A stretch of 64,000 bases of DNA from Mycobacterium sp. NS-7484 (GCF_001953975.1 NZ_MBEJ01000028.1:124001-188000); one strand, 5' to 3'; positions 28,885 to 37,414 are shown, counted from the stretch's first letter. Made by a program: numbers and translations. The notes: a model not told the origin generated them from the letters alone.

Positions 28885-28933
28885 GCACTCGCCAAGCCGG
28901 TCCGAGTCGATTGTCCGGTCGGCCTGAATTGTT

Positions 28934-28952
28934 TACAGTCATCCTTACTGTC
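28934..28952. promoter_or_regulatory. Shared 19-bp operator, copy 6
   Basis: TACAGTCATCCTTACTGTC, ending 24 bp before the SDR start at 28977. One left-arm mismatch and two right-arm mismatches to the consensus. Confidence 0.45.
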
Positions 28953-28976
28953 GTTAATTCGGTGAGAGGTCTGTGC

Positions 28977-29762
28977 ATGTCGGAAACCGCCCGCAGAATC
29001 GTCGTCGTCGGAGCCGGCTCCGGCATCGGAGCGGCCACGGCGGCGTACTTCCACGACCGCGGGGACCATGTTCTCGCTGTCGATCTGCGTCCGGGCGACA
29101 CCCCGGCCTCCGAGCATGCGGTCTGCGACCTGCGCGACGCCGCCGACATCGCCCGACTGCTGGGCGAAATCGGCGAGGGGTGGGATGCGTTGGCACATGT
29201 CGCGGGAGTGCCGGGCACCGCGCCGGCCGCCGACGTCCTCAATGTCAATTACCTCGGGATGCGGCTGATGACCGAGGGCATGCTGCCACTGCTACGCGAG
29301 GGCGGCTCGATCGTCACAGTGGCGTCCACCGCCGCCCTGGGCTGGCAGCAACGGATCGACATCCTCGACGGACTGCTCGCGCTCACCGACGGGGATGCGG
29401 TGGCGGAGTGGCAGACCGGACAGGATCCGGACTTCCCGGTGTACACCACCTCCAAGCAGGCCGCGATCCTGTTCGCCAAACGCGTCTCCGGGCCGGCTTG
29501 GACCAAATACGGGGTGCGGGTCAACACCGTCAGCCCGGGGCCGGTCGAAACGCCGATCCTGACCGACTTCGAGCAGACCATGGGCAAGGACGTGCTGGAT
29601 CTGGTGCGTGCGACGGTGGGCCGGCACGCCACCGTCGACGACGTTGTTCCGCTGATCGCCTTCCTGACCTCACCGGCGGCACGCTGGATCAACGGGCAGG
29701 ACATCCAGGTCGACGGCGGGTTCATCGCCGCGATGAGCAATGGGGCACCGATCCCGCTGTGA
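28977..29762 (+). CDS. Short-chain dehydrogenase, 3-alpha-HSD-like
   Basis: A 261-residue SDR with RIVVVGAGSGIGAATAAYF, the active-site Ser in TVASTAALGWQQ, an insert of about 35 residues, the catalytic pair in YTTSKQAAI and the C-terminal INGQDIQVDGGF. The short strand between DLRDAADIARLL and the substrate insert resemble 3-alpha-hydroxysteroid dehydrogenase/carbonyl reductases and coniferyl alcohol dehydrogenases. It would interconvert an alcohol and a ketone or aldehyde and so could feed the divergent aldehyde dehydrogenase. ATG 28977 follows GAGAGGT. The frame is open much further upstream but overlaps the divergent gene. Confidence 0.85.
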   Translation: MSETARRIVVVGAGSGIGAATAAYFHDRGDHVLAVDLRPGDTPASEHAVCDLRDAADIARLLGEIGEGWDALAHVAGVPGTAPAADVLNVNYLGMRLMTEGMLPLLREGGSIVTVASTAALGWQQRIDILDGLLALTDGDAVAEWQTGQDPDFPVYTTSKQAAILFAKRVSGPAWTKYGVRVNTVSPGPVETPILTDFEQTMGKDVLDLVRATVGRHATVDDVVPLIAFLTSPAARWINGQDIQVDGGFIAAMSNGAPIPL

Positions 29763-29788
29763 TCTCTGCCGGACCTCGCGAATTTAGT

Positions 29789-29807
29789 TACTGTAATATT
29801 TACAGTA
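29789..29807. promoter_or_regulatory. Shared 19-bp operator, copy 7 (best copy)
   Basis: TACTGTAATATTTACAGTA, the perfect consensus. Extended arms TTACTGTAA and TTACAGTAA are perfectly complementary around three bases (29788-29808). It ends 45 bp before the P450 start at 29853, whose operon ends with a TetR gene, so autoregulation is likely. Confidence 0.75.
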
Positions 29808-29852
29808 ATATGCATCAGTGTGAGCGTGCCGTTGCGAATGGTGGGGTGAGCC

Positions 29853-31085
29853 GTGGATAGCCAGGTACGAGACTTCGCGTCTGAGGGAACCGTCGACGCG
29901 CCGATCGTGGACACCGCCACCCTGCTGCGCGACCCGTACCCGATCTTCGCGCGGCACCGAGCCGAGCACGGCGTGTTCCGTGGCTCGGTGATGGATTGGT
30001 CGAAGACTCCGGAATCCCTACTGCCAGAACACCAATACGCAGCGGTGTCCTTCGACGCGGTCAACACCGTGTTCCGGGACGGCAAGTCGTTCAACTCGAA
30101 GATCTATGACAGCACCATCGGGTTGTTCATAGGTCCCACCATCTTGGCGATGGAGGGCAAGACCCATCGGGATCATCGCAACCTGGTGTCGGCCGCATTC
30201 AAGTCACGCTCGCTGCAGCGCTGGGAGCCCGAGATCGTCCGACCGATCTGCGAGGCGCTCGTCGACGAGTTCATCGAGACCGGTACGGCAGACCTGGTGC
30301 GCGACTTCACCTTCGAGTTCCCCACCCGCGTCATCTCCAAGCTGCTGGGACTCCCCGAGGAAGACCTGCCGTGGTTCCGCCAACGGGCCGTCGAACTGAT
30401 CAGTTACACCGTCAAGTACAAGCGCGCATTCGAAGCTTCGGCGGCGCTCAAGGATTATTTCCTGGCCCAGATCGACCTGCGCCGGTCCAAGCCCACCGAG
30501 GACATCATCGGTGACCTGGTCACCGCCGAGATCGACGGCGAGAAGCTGACCGACGAGGCCATCTATTCGTTTTTGCGGTTGCTCCTGCCGGCCGGGCTGG
30601 AGACCACCTACCGGTCCTCGGGCAACCTGATCTATCTGCTGCTCACCCACCCCGACCAGTTCGCCGCAGTGCAGTCCGACCACGAGTTGATCGGCCAGGC
30701 CATCGAGGAGGGGCTGCGCTACGAAACCCCGCTGACCACCGTGCAACGCTCGACCACCCAGGACACCGAACTCGACGGAATGGCGCTGCCGGCCGGTGCG
30801 GTGATCGACGTGTGCATCGGGTCTGCCAATCGTGACGAGACCCGCTGGGAGCGACCCGAAGAGTTCGACATCTTCCGGAAACGGGTGCCGCACATCACCT
30901 TCGCCGCGGGCGAGCACACCTGCATGGGCTTGCACCTGGCCCGGATGGAAACCCGCGTGGCGATGGAAAGCCTGCTTTCGCGAGTGCACAACCTCCAACT
31001 CGTCACCGACGACGATCCACACATCTTCGGTCAGCCGTTCCGCTCCCCGACCGCCATCCCCGTCACCTTCGAGCCGGCCCGTTGA
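29853..31085 (+). CDS. Cytochrome P450
   Basis: A 410-residue P450. The heme loop is FAAGEHTCMGLHLAR (Cys about 357), the I-helix motif is LLPAGLETTYRSSG (with Glu-Thr-Thr in place of the usual Asp/Glu-Thr-Thr) and the K-helix ExxR is in AIEEGLRYETPL. It should hydroxylate a hydrophobic substrate; no ferredoxin gene lies nearby. It begins at GTG 29853 after GGGGTGAG and is followed after 10 bp by a TetR gene. The perfect operator copy 7 lies upstream. Confidence 0.92.
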   Translation: MDSQVRDFASEGTVDAPIVDTATLLRDPYPIFARHRAEHGVFRGSVMDWSKTPESLLPEHQYAAVSFDAVNTVFRDGKSFNSKIYDSTIGLFIGPTILAMEGKTHRDHRNLVSAAFKSRSLQRWEPEIVRPICEALVDEFIETGTADLVRDFTFEFPTRVISKLLGLPEEDLPWFRQRAVELISYTVKYKRAFEASAALKDYFLAQIDLRRSKPTEDIIGDLVTAEIDGEKLTDEAIYSFLRLLLPAGLETTYRSSGNLIYLLLTHPDQFAAVQSDHELIGQAIEEGLRYETPLTTVQRSTTQDTELDGMALPAGAVIDVCIGSANRDETRWERPEEFDIFRKRVPHITFAAGEHTCMGLHLARMETRVAMESLLSRVHNLQLVTDDDPHIFGQPFRSPTAIPVTFEPAR

Positions 31086-31095
31086 GGATGCCGCG

Positions 31096-31779
31096 ATGGT
31101 GAGGGCTGCCGGCGGACGGCGACGCCGCGAACGCGGATCGATCAGTGTCGACGAAATCCTTCGCGGCGCTTTCGAAATGGCCGCCGAGGTGTCAATCGAC
31201 AACCTCAGCATGCCGCAACTGGCCCGCCATCTCGACGTCGGCGTCACGAGCATCTACTGGTACTTCCGCCGCAAGGACGAGCTACTCGATGCGATGACCG
31301 AGCGCGTGCTGCTCGATTACGACCTCAGTGTGTTGTCCATCGAAGCCGATACCTGGCGAGAATCCCTACGCGCCCATGCCCACCGGATGCGCGACATGTT
31401 CAAAAGCAATCCGATCGTGTGCGATCTTCTGCTGATCCGCGGCACCCGGGGCATCCCGGCGGCGCGCACCGCGCTGGAGAAGATCGAGCATCCGGTGGCG
31501 GCACTGGTGGCGGCCGGGCTCACCGCCAAGCAGGCGTTCGACACCTACACCGCCATTGCGGTGCTGGTGCGTAGCTCGGCGGTGCTGCAGCGGCTGCAGA
31601 GCCGATCAGCCGATGTGCATTTTCCCCGCGAATACTGGGAACAGGTGATCGACCCCGACGAGATGCCGCTGATCGCTTCGATTCCCGGGCGGGGCTACCG
31701 GATCGGCATGGCCGACGACATCAACTTCGACCACATCCTCGACAGTATCCTCGACCGCGCGGCCGCCTGCGCCACCTAA
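31096..31779 (+). CDS. TetR-family regulator, candidate regulator of the 19-bp motif
   Basis: A 227-residue TetR protein. The helix-turn-helix is SIDNLSMPQLARHLDVGVTS followed by IYWYFRRKDELLDAM. The TetR gene at 49219 has an almost identical recognition helix (VGVTSIYWYFRKKDDLL) and a related C-terminus. It is co-transcribed with the P450 behind the perfect palindrome at 29789, which makes it the first candidate for the protein that binds all copies of the motif (inference). ATG 31096 follows TTGAGGA. Its stop lies within the first unit of a tandem repeat array. Confidence 0.88.
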   Translation: MVRAAGGRRRRERGSISVDEILRGAFEMAAEVSIDNLSMPQLARHLDVGVTSIYWYFRRKDELLDAMTERVLLDYDLSVLSIEADTWRESLRAHAHRMRDMFKSNPIVCDLLLIRGTRGIPAARTALEKIEHPVAALVAAGLTAKQAFDTYTAIAVLVRSSAVLQRLQSRSADVHFPREYWEQVIDPDEMPLIASIPGRGYRIGMADDINFDHILDSILDRAAACAT

Positions 31780-31847
31780 CGTCCTCCCGCGAGCAGGCAC
31801 CTTGCGTTCTTCCGCGAACAGCCACCTAACGTCCTTCCGCGAGCAGA
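31773..31847. repeat. Left tandem array, 3 x 25 bp
   Basis: Three adjacent 25-bp units, 31773-31797, 31798-31822 and 31823-31847, all of the form CACCTAACGTCCTTCCGCGA plus ACAG or GCAG endings. The stop codon of the TetR gene is inside the first unit. Together with the palindrome and the right-hand array this makes a nearly symmetrical structure. Confidence 0.9.
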
Positions 31848-31897
31848 CGCAAACCGGTACCTTTTGGCGCCAGAAAGTACGGGTTTGCGTCTGCTCG
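31840..31897. repeat. Long palindrome between convergent genes (family member B)
   Basis: Arms of 24 bases, 31840-31863 and 31874-31897, pair at 22 of 24 positions; the loop contains a further small palindrome TGGCGCCA. The arm begins CGAGCAGACGCAAACC, related to the palindromes at 9945, 37415 and 39401. It sits between the convergent TetR and aldehyde dehydrogenase genes and can act as a two-way terminator. Confidence 0.88.
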
Positions 31898-31962
31898 GCA
31901 AGGGGACGCACTGCCTGCTCGGCAAGGGAACGCACTGCCTGCTCGGCGAGGAAACTCACTGC
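31891..31962. repeat. Right tandem array, 3 x 24 bp
   Basis: Three adjacent 24-bp units, 31891-31914, 31915-31938 and 31939-31962, based on CTGCTCGGCAAGGGAACGCA followed by CTGC. Read on the other strand they resemble the left units (both end in GAGCAG after a pyrimidine-rich stretch). The stop codon of the aldehyde dehydrogenase is inside the third unit. Confidence 0.9.
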
Positions 31963-33491
31963 CGCGGCCGGCGCCACCCGATCGTCTTGGTCTCGGTGTA
32001 TTGCGCGAAACCTTCGATGCCGCATTGCCTTCCGACACCGCTGTTCTTGTATCCACCGAACGGAGCGTCGGCGCCGTAGTACATGCCGCCATTAACACCA
32101 ATTGCGCCGGTCCTTATCCGCCGTGCGATGCCCATCGCCCGTTCCGATGACGCCGACACCACCGCACCGGCCAGACCGAACGCGCTGTCGTTGGCGATCC
32201 GCACCGCCTCGTCGTCGTCATCGAAGGGCAGCATCACCAGCACCGGGCCGAACACCTCGTCCTGGGCGATCGATGAGCCCGGATCAGCTCCCACGATCAC
32301 GGTGGGTGCGACGAAGTGTCCGTCGCGCAGATGCTCGGCCAGCCCGGACGGCTCACCGCCGCCCACCGTGATCTGCGCCCCGCCGCGGCGAGCACCGTCA
32401 ATGGCATCGAGCACACGTTGTTTGGCCGCCGCGCTGATCAACGGGCCGACCAGTGTCGTCGGCAGCGCCGGATCACCCACCGGGACCGCGCCGAAAGCCA
32501 TCGTCACGTTCGCGACCGCCTCGTCAAACAGGCTCCGGTGCACCAACATTCGCGTGTTGGCCGCGCAGGCCTGGCCCGCGTGCACGCAGGCCCCGATCGC
32601 GCCGGGGATGATGTGGCCGGGCTTGGCGTCGTCGAGAACGATCATCGCCGACTTGCCGCCGAGCTCCAGGAAGGTGCGCTTCATGGTGTCGGCCCCGACG
32701 CGCATCAGGTGTCGGCCGACTGCCGTCGATCCGGTGAAGGACACCATGTCGACGCGCGGATCGGTGCCCAACTGCCCGGCCACCTCGTTGTCGGGGGTGG
32801 GCACCACATTCACCACACCGGGCGGCATGTCGGTGCGCTCGGCGATCAGCCGGCCCAGGCGGGTCGCGTTCCATGGGGTATTCGGATCTGGTTTGAGCAC
32901 CACGGTGTTACCGGCAGCCAACGCGGGACCGAGCTTGTTGAGGATCACCTCGATCGGGAAATTCGAGGGCGTGATCGCGGCGACCACGCCGACCGCTTCC
33001 TTGACCACGGTGCGGGCGTTGCGTTCACCGAACAGACCGCCGCCGTCGAGCGTGCGCTCCCATTCGAACTCGTCGATCAGCCGGGCCGGGTACCGCAGCG
33101 CGTCGGCCAGCGGCCAGTCGAGTTGGGCGTTTTCCGTCGTCATCACCGGGCAGCCGACCTCGGCGATCAATTCCTCACGCAGGTCATCTTTTTCGGCTTC
33201 GATCGCGGACTGAAGCTGACCCAGCACCCGCTGACGTAACCCGCGGTTGGTGCTCCAATCAGAGCTGTCGAAAGCACGCCGGGCCGCCCCGATCGCGGCG
33301 TCCATGTCCGGCGCACCCGCGGCAGCCGTCGTCCCGAGCACCAGGCCGGTGGCCGGACTGCGATTGTCGAACTCGGCACCGGACGCCGAGGCCACCAGCT
33401 CACCGTCGATCAACATGCGTTTCTCGGCGCGGCCGGCCGCGCGGCGACCGATCTCCACACTGGTGACGGCCTGGTCCACGACTTCGCTCAC
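31956..33491 (-). CDS. Aldehyde dehydrogenase (NAD(P)-dependent)
   Basis: A 511-residue ALDH. Cofactor site VVAAITPSNFPIEVILNKLG, base Glu in TFLELGGKSAMIV, nucleophile Cys in VHAGQACAANTRMLV, and the C-terminal PFGGYKNSGVGRQCGIEGF. It fits the broad ALDH superfamily of mycobacterial catabolic clusters; the aldehyde is unknown. The start is GTG 33491, without a clear ribosome site and only 6 bp from operator copy 8, so a leaderless message is possible. It is convergent with the TetR gene across the repeat array. Confidence 0.88.
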   Translation of the reverse strand: MSEVVDQAVTSVEIGRRAAGRAEKRMLIDGELVASASGAEFDNRSPATGLVLGTTAAAGAPDMDAAIGAARRAFDSSDWSTNRGLRQRVLGQLQSAIEAEKDDLREELIAEVGCPVMTTENAQLDWPLADALRYPARLIDEFEWERTLDGGGLFGERNARTVVKEAVGVVAAITPSNFPIEVILNKLGPALAAGNTVVLKPDPNTPWNATRLGRLIAERTDMPPGVVNVVPTPDNEVAGQLGTDPRVDMVSFTGSTAVGRHLMRVGADTMKRTFLELGGKSAMIVLDDAKPGHIIPGAIGACVHAGQACAANTRMLVHRSLFDEAVANVTMAFGAVPVGDPALPTTLVGPLISAAAKQRVLDAIDGARRGGAQITVGGGEPSGLAEHLRDGHFVAPTVIVGADPGSSIAQDEVFGPVLVMLPFDDDDEAVRIANDSAFGLAGAVVSASSERAMGIARRIRTGAIGVNGGMYYGADAPFGGYKNSGVGRQCGIEGFAQYTETKTIGWRRPRQ

Positions 33492-33497
33492 GCCGAC

Positions 33498-33516
33498 AAC
33501 TGTAACACTTACAGTA
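33498..33516. promoter_or_regulatory. Shared 19-bp operator, copy 8
   Basis: AACTGTAACACTTACAGTA, one mismatch to the consensus. It fills the 31-bp gap between the stop of the molybdopterin enzyme and the GTG start of the aldehyde dehydrogenase, so it would give the latter its own regulated promoter. Confidence 0.65.
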
Positions 33517-33522
33517 CGATGG

Positions 33523-35706
33523 TCAGCAGTTCTCCACCTGCACCGGAACCCCGGTCAGCCACGACATACCGGCCAGCGCCTCGACATCCGTCGGATCACT
33601 CGACATCAACTGGTTGACGTTGGCACCGCCGGCCTGATTGGCCAACCGCCAGCCGCCTTTTCCGTTGTGACCCCACCCATGCGGGATGGCGACGGTGCCG
33701 CGCACGATGTCTTCGGTGAGCGACAGCGCAAGCTCGATCTGCCCGTAGGGCGAGCGCACTCGCACCTCGTCACCGTCGGACAGGTGCCGTGCGGCGGCAT
33801 CGTCGGCGTGCATGAGGGCTCGATGAATCCTGTTGCCACGCATGAGCAACGGCGCGTTGTGCAACCACGAGTTCTCCGACCGTGGCTCCCGCATGCCGAT
33901 CATGCGCAGTGGAAAGCCCTCGGGCGCAACGCGACGCGACATCGCGGTGATCTCGGCAGTGATCTCCTCGTGCGCGAGCCGTACCCGGCCCCTCGGATAC
34001 ACCACGACTTCACCGAGCACGTCGGTGCGGATGTTCGGCGCCACCACCACACCATGCGGATGCTGCTCGGCCAGGCGACGGAAGGTCAGGCCGCCGCGGC
34101 GCAAGCCGAAGCGGTCACCGCCCTCGGCCATCCGGATCATGGCGTCGATCATCGGCCTCGGGCTGAGCCGTTTGCCGCGCCGTGCCGCCCGCTTGGTGGC
34201 CAGCCGTATCGCAGCGAAAACCGGTGTGCGCACACGCATCCTGCTGATCAGGTCGATGACGATGTCCCATTCGGTGCGGGCCTGACCACGCGGCGCCACC
34301 ACCGCGTCGGTGGCCTGACGAAACGGGGTGGCCTGGAACATCTGGAACGTCACGGCGAAATCGTCACGTTCGTACATCGTCGTCACGGGCAGCACGTAGT
34401 CGCAGTGCGCGGTGGTCTCGTTCACGTAAAGGTCGAGGCCGACCGAGAGTTCCGTCGCGTCCAGCGCCTCTTCCAACTCGTGGCCGTTGGGCACCGACAG
34501 CACGGGGTTGCCGGCGCCGATGAACATCGCCTGGACCTGGCCCTCTCCCGGCGTCGTGATCTCCTTGGCCATGAAGGCCGCGGGTTCGGCGCCGATGACC
34601 AACGGGAACCCACCGACGCGGGTGCGTGCGGTTCGGTAGCTGCGGCGCAACGAGGCACCCATGGCCATCGATCCCCACTTCTGACCGGGAATCCCCAACG
34701 TGCTGAACACGCTGCCGCCGGGGGTGTCCAGGTTGCCGGCGACGAGATTGACCGCATCGAGCAGATAGGTGGTCAACGTGCCGTTGCGCCCGACACAGGT
34801 GCCGAGCCGGCCGTAGACCGCGGCCCGCTCGGTGGTGGCGAGATCGCGGGCCAAGGCGCGAACCGTGTCGGGGTCGATGCCGGTGTGTTCCAGGGTGCGT
34901 TCCGGGGTGAAGGACGCGCACTGCTCGGACAACCAGTCCACTCCGTCGGCCTGGCTGCGGGCTCGTGCATTGACAAGCCCTTCGGCGAACAGCACCTGCA
35001 GGATCGACAGGAGCAGGTAGGCATCGGTGTCGGGAACGATGCCGAGCCATTCGAACTGGGCCGCGGTCTCGCTGCGGCGCGGATCGACCACCACCACGCG
35101 CCCGCCCCGCTTCACGATGTCGTGCATGCGGTCTTTGATCCTCGGCGCGGTCAGGAAACTGCCATGGGACACCACCGGATTCGCACCCAGCATGACCAAC
35201 AGATCGGTCCGCATCAGGTCCGGTATCGGCACCGGAAACGGTGCGCCGTAGAGGAATTGGTTGGCCAGCAGCCGACTACTGGTGTCCTGCGTCGACGAAC
35301 TGAAGAAGTGGCTGCTGCGACCGATGCCCTTGGCGAACGCCATCGCGGCGAACAGATGCGAATAGCTGAATGCCGCGGGGTTGCCCATGTACCACGCCAC
35401 CGCACCCGATCCATGGCGGCGGTGGATCTCGGTGAGCCTGGCGGCGATGTCGTCGAGGGCGGCGTCCCAGCTCACCGGTTCGAAACCGTCGTCAGTCCGT
35501 CTCAGCGGAGTGGTGATCCGGTCCGGGTCGTTGACCACCTCGGTGAAGGCGATGCCTTTCTGGCAGGCAAAACCCGCCGACAGCGGATGGTCCTTGTCCG
35601 GGCGGAGCGAGGTCAGCCGCCCCTCCTCGACCGTCGCGATCATGCCGCAGAGCGGCTCGCAGATCCGGCAGAACGTCGGCTTGTGCTCGACGGCGTGTGG
35701 TGACAT
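33523..35706 (-). CDS. Molybdopterin-dependent oxidoreductase (DMSO reductase family)
   Basis: A 727-residue enzyme. N-terminal [4Fe-4S] ligands are C13, C16, C20 and C48 (TFCRICEPLCGMIA and GFACQKG). The bis-MGD domains follow: VVVVDPRRSETA, MLGANPVVSHGS, NLVAGNLDTPGGSVFS and MFIGAGNPVLSVPNG; the C-terminal molybdopterin-dinucleotide domain includes NSWLHNAPLLMRG and LSDGDEVRVRSPYG. It lacks a Tat signal and so is probably cytoplasmic. Such enzymes reduce or hydroxylate small organic or inorganic substrates; the substrate is unknown. ATG 35706 follows CGAGGTG. It is divergent from the DUF35/thiolase-like pair with operator copy 9 between. Confidence 0.9.
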   Translation of the reverse strand: MSPHAVEHKPTFCRICEPLCGMIATVEEGRLTSLRPDKDHPLSAGFACQKGIAFTEVVNDPDRITTPLRRTDDGFEPVSWDAALDDIAARLTEIHRRHGSGAVAWYMGNPAAFSYSHLFAAMAFAKGIGRSSHFFSSSTQDTSSRLLANQFLYGAPFPVPIPDLMRTDLLVMLGANPVVSHGSFLTAPRIKDRMHDIVKRGGRVVVVDPRRSETAAQFEWLGIVPDTDAYLLLSILQVLFAEGLVNARARSQADGVDWLSEQCASFTPERTLEHTGIDPDTVRALARDLATTERAAVYGRLGTCVGRNGTLTTYLLDAVNLVAGNLDTPGGSVFSTLGIPGQKWGSMAMGASLRRSYRTARTRVGGFPLVIGAEPAAFMAKEITTPGEGQVQAMFIGAGNPVLSVPNGHELEEALDATELSVGLDLYVNETTAHCDYVLPVTTMYERDDFAVTFQMFQATPFRQATDAVVAPRGQARTEWDIVIDLISRMRVRTPVFAAIRLATKRAARRGKRLSPRPMIDAMIRMAEGGDRFGLRRGGLTFRRLAEQHPHGVVVAPNIRTDVLGEVVVYPRGRVRLAHEEITAEITAMSRRVAPEGFPLRMIGMREPRSENSWLHNAPLLMRGNRIHRALMHADDAAARHLSDGDEVRVRSPYGQIELALSLTEDIVRGTVAIPHGWGHNGKGGWRLANQAGGANVNQLMSSDPTDVEALAGMSWLTGVPVQVENC

Positions 35707-35748
35707 CGACACCTCGGAACAGGGGCTGGAACACGACACCAGATACGC

Positions 35749-35767
35749 TACTGTAAGAATTACAGTT
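35749..35767. promoter_or_regulatory. Shared 19-bp operator, copy 9
   Basis: TACTGTAAGAATTACAGTT, one mismatch to the consensus. It lies 34 bp before the DUF35 gene (35802) and 42 bp before the divergent molybdopterin enzyme (35706), so it can control both. Confidence 0.7.
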
Positions 35768-35801
35768 GGTGTGCGTAGTTCGGTGATATGAGGAGCTCAC
35801 G

Positions 35802-36227
35802 ATGCAGAAAGCGCTGGCCCCTGAGATTTCGACGTGGCCCGACGCCGAACCCCGGCTGATCGGCAGCCGATGCTCCGACTGCAGTGCCACCACCTTCCCG
35901 GTTCAGGCCCGCTGCCCGCGGTGCTCCAGCGGCAACACCGAGGAGGTCCGCCTACCGCGCGACGGCACCCTCATCGCCTGGACCACCCAGGGCTTCCCGC
36001 CCGGGCCTCCGTACAAGGGGCCGATCGGAAAAGATTTCGTCCCGTTCGGCGTCGGCCTGGTCCAGTTGGGTGACGTGATCCGCGTCGAGGGCCGGCTCAC
36101 CGAGAGCGACCCGGCCAAACTGCGGTTCGGCATGGACGTCGAACTCACCATGATCCCGTTCACCACCGACGAAGAAGGCAACGAGGTTGTCACCTTCGCC
36201 TTCACCCCGAAAGGTTCCGACCAGTGA
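35802..36227 (+). CDS. DUF35 OB-fold zinc-ribbon protein (acyl-CoA-associated)
   Basis: A 141-residue protein with a rubredoxin-like zinc ribbon, C24-x2-C27 and C38-x2-C41, followed by an OB fold (GTLIAWTTQGFPPGPPYKGP, PFGVGLVQLGD, KLRFGMDVELTMIPF). DUF35 proteins partner thiolase-like enzymes, for example ChsH2 with the retro-aldolase Ltp2 in steroid side-chain breakdown. ATG 35802 follows GAGGAG, and its stop overlaps the GTG start of the thiolase-like gene as GTGA, in line with a stable complex. Confidence 0.9.
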   Translation: MQKALAPEISTWPDAEPRLIGSRCSDCSATTFPVQARCPRCSSGNTEEVRLPRDGTLIAWTTQGFPPGPPYKGPIGKDFVPFGVGLVQLGDVIRVEGRLTESDPAKLRFGMDVELTMIPFTTDEEGNEVVTFAFTPKGSDQ

Positions 36228-37372
36228 CCAACGAGGTAGCCATCATCGGCGTCGGCATCCACCCGTTCGGCCGGTTCGAGGGCAAGACCGCCATGCAGAT
36301 GGGCGTCGACGCCATCTTCGCCGCGGTCGAAGACGCCGAGGTGGAATGGAAGGACATCGGTGCCGCGGCCGGCGGCAGCTGGACAGTGGCCAACCCCGAT
36401 GCGATCGTCGGGATGGTGGGGTTGACCGGCATCCCGTTCACCAACGTGTTCAACGCCTGCGCGACGGCGGCCAGCGCCACCAAGGCCTGTGCCGACGGGA
36501 TCCGCCTCGGCGACTACGACATCGGCATCGCCGTCGGCCTGGACAAGCATCCGCGCGGAGCGTTCACCGAGGATCCGGCGCTGGTCGGCATGCCCAGCTG
36601 GTATGCCGAGAACGGCCAGTACCTGACCACGCAGTTCTTCGGGATGAAGGCCAACCGGTACCTGCACGAGCACAACATCTCGCAGCGCACGCTGGCCAAG
36701 GTGGCGAACAAGAATTTCCGCAATGGCGCGCTCAATCCGAATGCCTTCCGGCGCAAGCCGATCAGCGAGGACGACATCCTCAACTCGGCCATGTTGAACT
36801 ACCCGCTGACCCAGTACATGTTCTGTGCCCCAGACGAAGGTGCGGCCGCGGTGGTGATGTGCCGCGCCGACATCGCCCACCGTTACACCGACAAACCCGT
36901 GTACCTCAAGGCTGTCGAGGTGCGGACCCGCCGCTACGGCGCCTACGAGGTCAACACGACGTGCGCACCGGTCGAGGAAGATGTGGCGCCGACGGTGTAT
37001 GCCGCCCGCGCCGCGTTCGAAAAGGCCGGCGTGGCACCCGAAGACGTCGACGTCGTACAGCTGCAGGACACCGACGCCGGTGCGGAGATCATCCACATGG
37101 CCGAATGCGGATTCTGCGCCGACGGAGATCAGGAAAAGTTGTTGGCCGACGGCGCCACCGAAATCGGAGGGTCCCTGCCCATCAACACCGACGGCGGCCT
37201 GATCGCCAACGGAGAGCCGATCGGGGCCTCGGGCCTACGCCAGATTCACGAGCTCGTGCGTCAGTTGCGTGGCGAAGCCGGCGACCGGCAGGTGCCCGGC
37301 AATCCCCGCGTCGGCTTCGCTCAGCTCTACGGGGCACCCGGCACCGCGGGTGCCACCGTGCTGACCCTCTGA
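36224..37372 (+). CDS. Thiolase-like lipid-transfer protein / candidate aldolase
   Basis: A 382-residue thiolase-fold protein of the SCP-x/Ltp type. A cysteine is present at the first thiolase position (FNACATAAS, C79), but the usual His motif is replaced by VQLQDTDAGAEIIHM and the C-terminal CxG loop by AQLYGAPGTAGAT. Loss of the second Cys and the His argues against ordinary thiolysis and, with the coupled DUF35 partner, suggests a retro-aldol C-C cleavage of a beta-hydroxyacyl-CoA like Ltp2 (inference). GTG 36224 overlaps the DUF35 stop. Confidence 0.88.
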   Translation: MTNEVAIIGVGIHPFGRFEGKTAMQMGVDAIFAAVEDAEVEWKDIGAAAGGSWTVANPDAIVGMVGLTGIPFTNVFNACATAASATKACADGIRLGDYDIGIAVGLDKHPRGAFTEDPALVGMPSWYAENGQYLTTQFFGMKANRYLHEHNISQRTLAKVANKNFRNGALNPNAFRRKPISEDDILNSAMLNYPLTQYMFCAPDEGAAAVVMCRADIAHRYTDKPVYLKAVEVRTRRYGAYEVNTTCAPVEEDVAPTVYAARAAFEKAGVAPEDVDVVQLQDTDAGAEIIHMAECGFCADGDQEKLLADGATEIGGSLPINTDGGLIANGEPIGASGLRQIHELVRQLRGEAGDRQVPGNPRVGFAQLYGAPGTAGATVLTL

Positions 37373-37388
37373 CTTTCAACGCCGAGCA

Positions 37389-37410
37389 GTCCCCCGCAAG
37401 CGGGAGGGAC
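37389..37410. repeat. Short GC-rich hairpin downstream of the thiolase-like gene
   Basis: GTCCC at 37389-37393 pairs with GGGAC at 37406-37410, with a smaller inner stem CCCG/CGGG. It follows the stop of the thiolase-like gene by 16 bp and can act as a terminator or as a processing signal. No T-tract follows. Similar pyrimidine/purine hairpins are, as I recall, common between mycobacterial genes. Confidence 0.45.
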
Positions 37411-37414
37411 CCCC

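Noticed and set aside
31773..31962. Possible CRISPR array
   Set aside because: Units are contiguous without spacers and no cas gene is present; they are ordinary tandem repeats.
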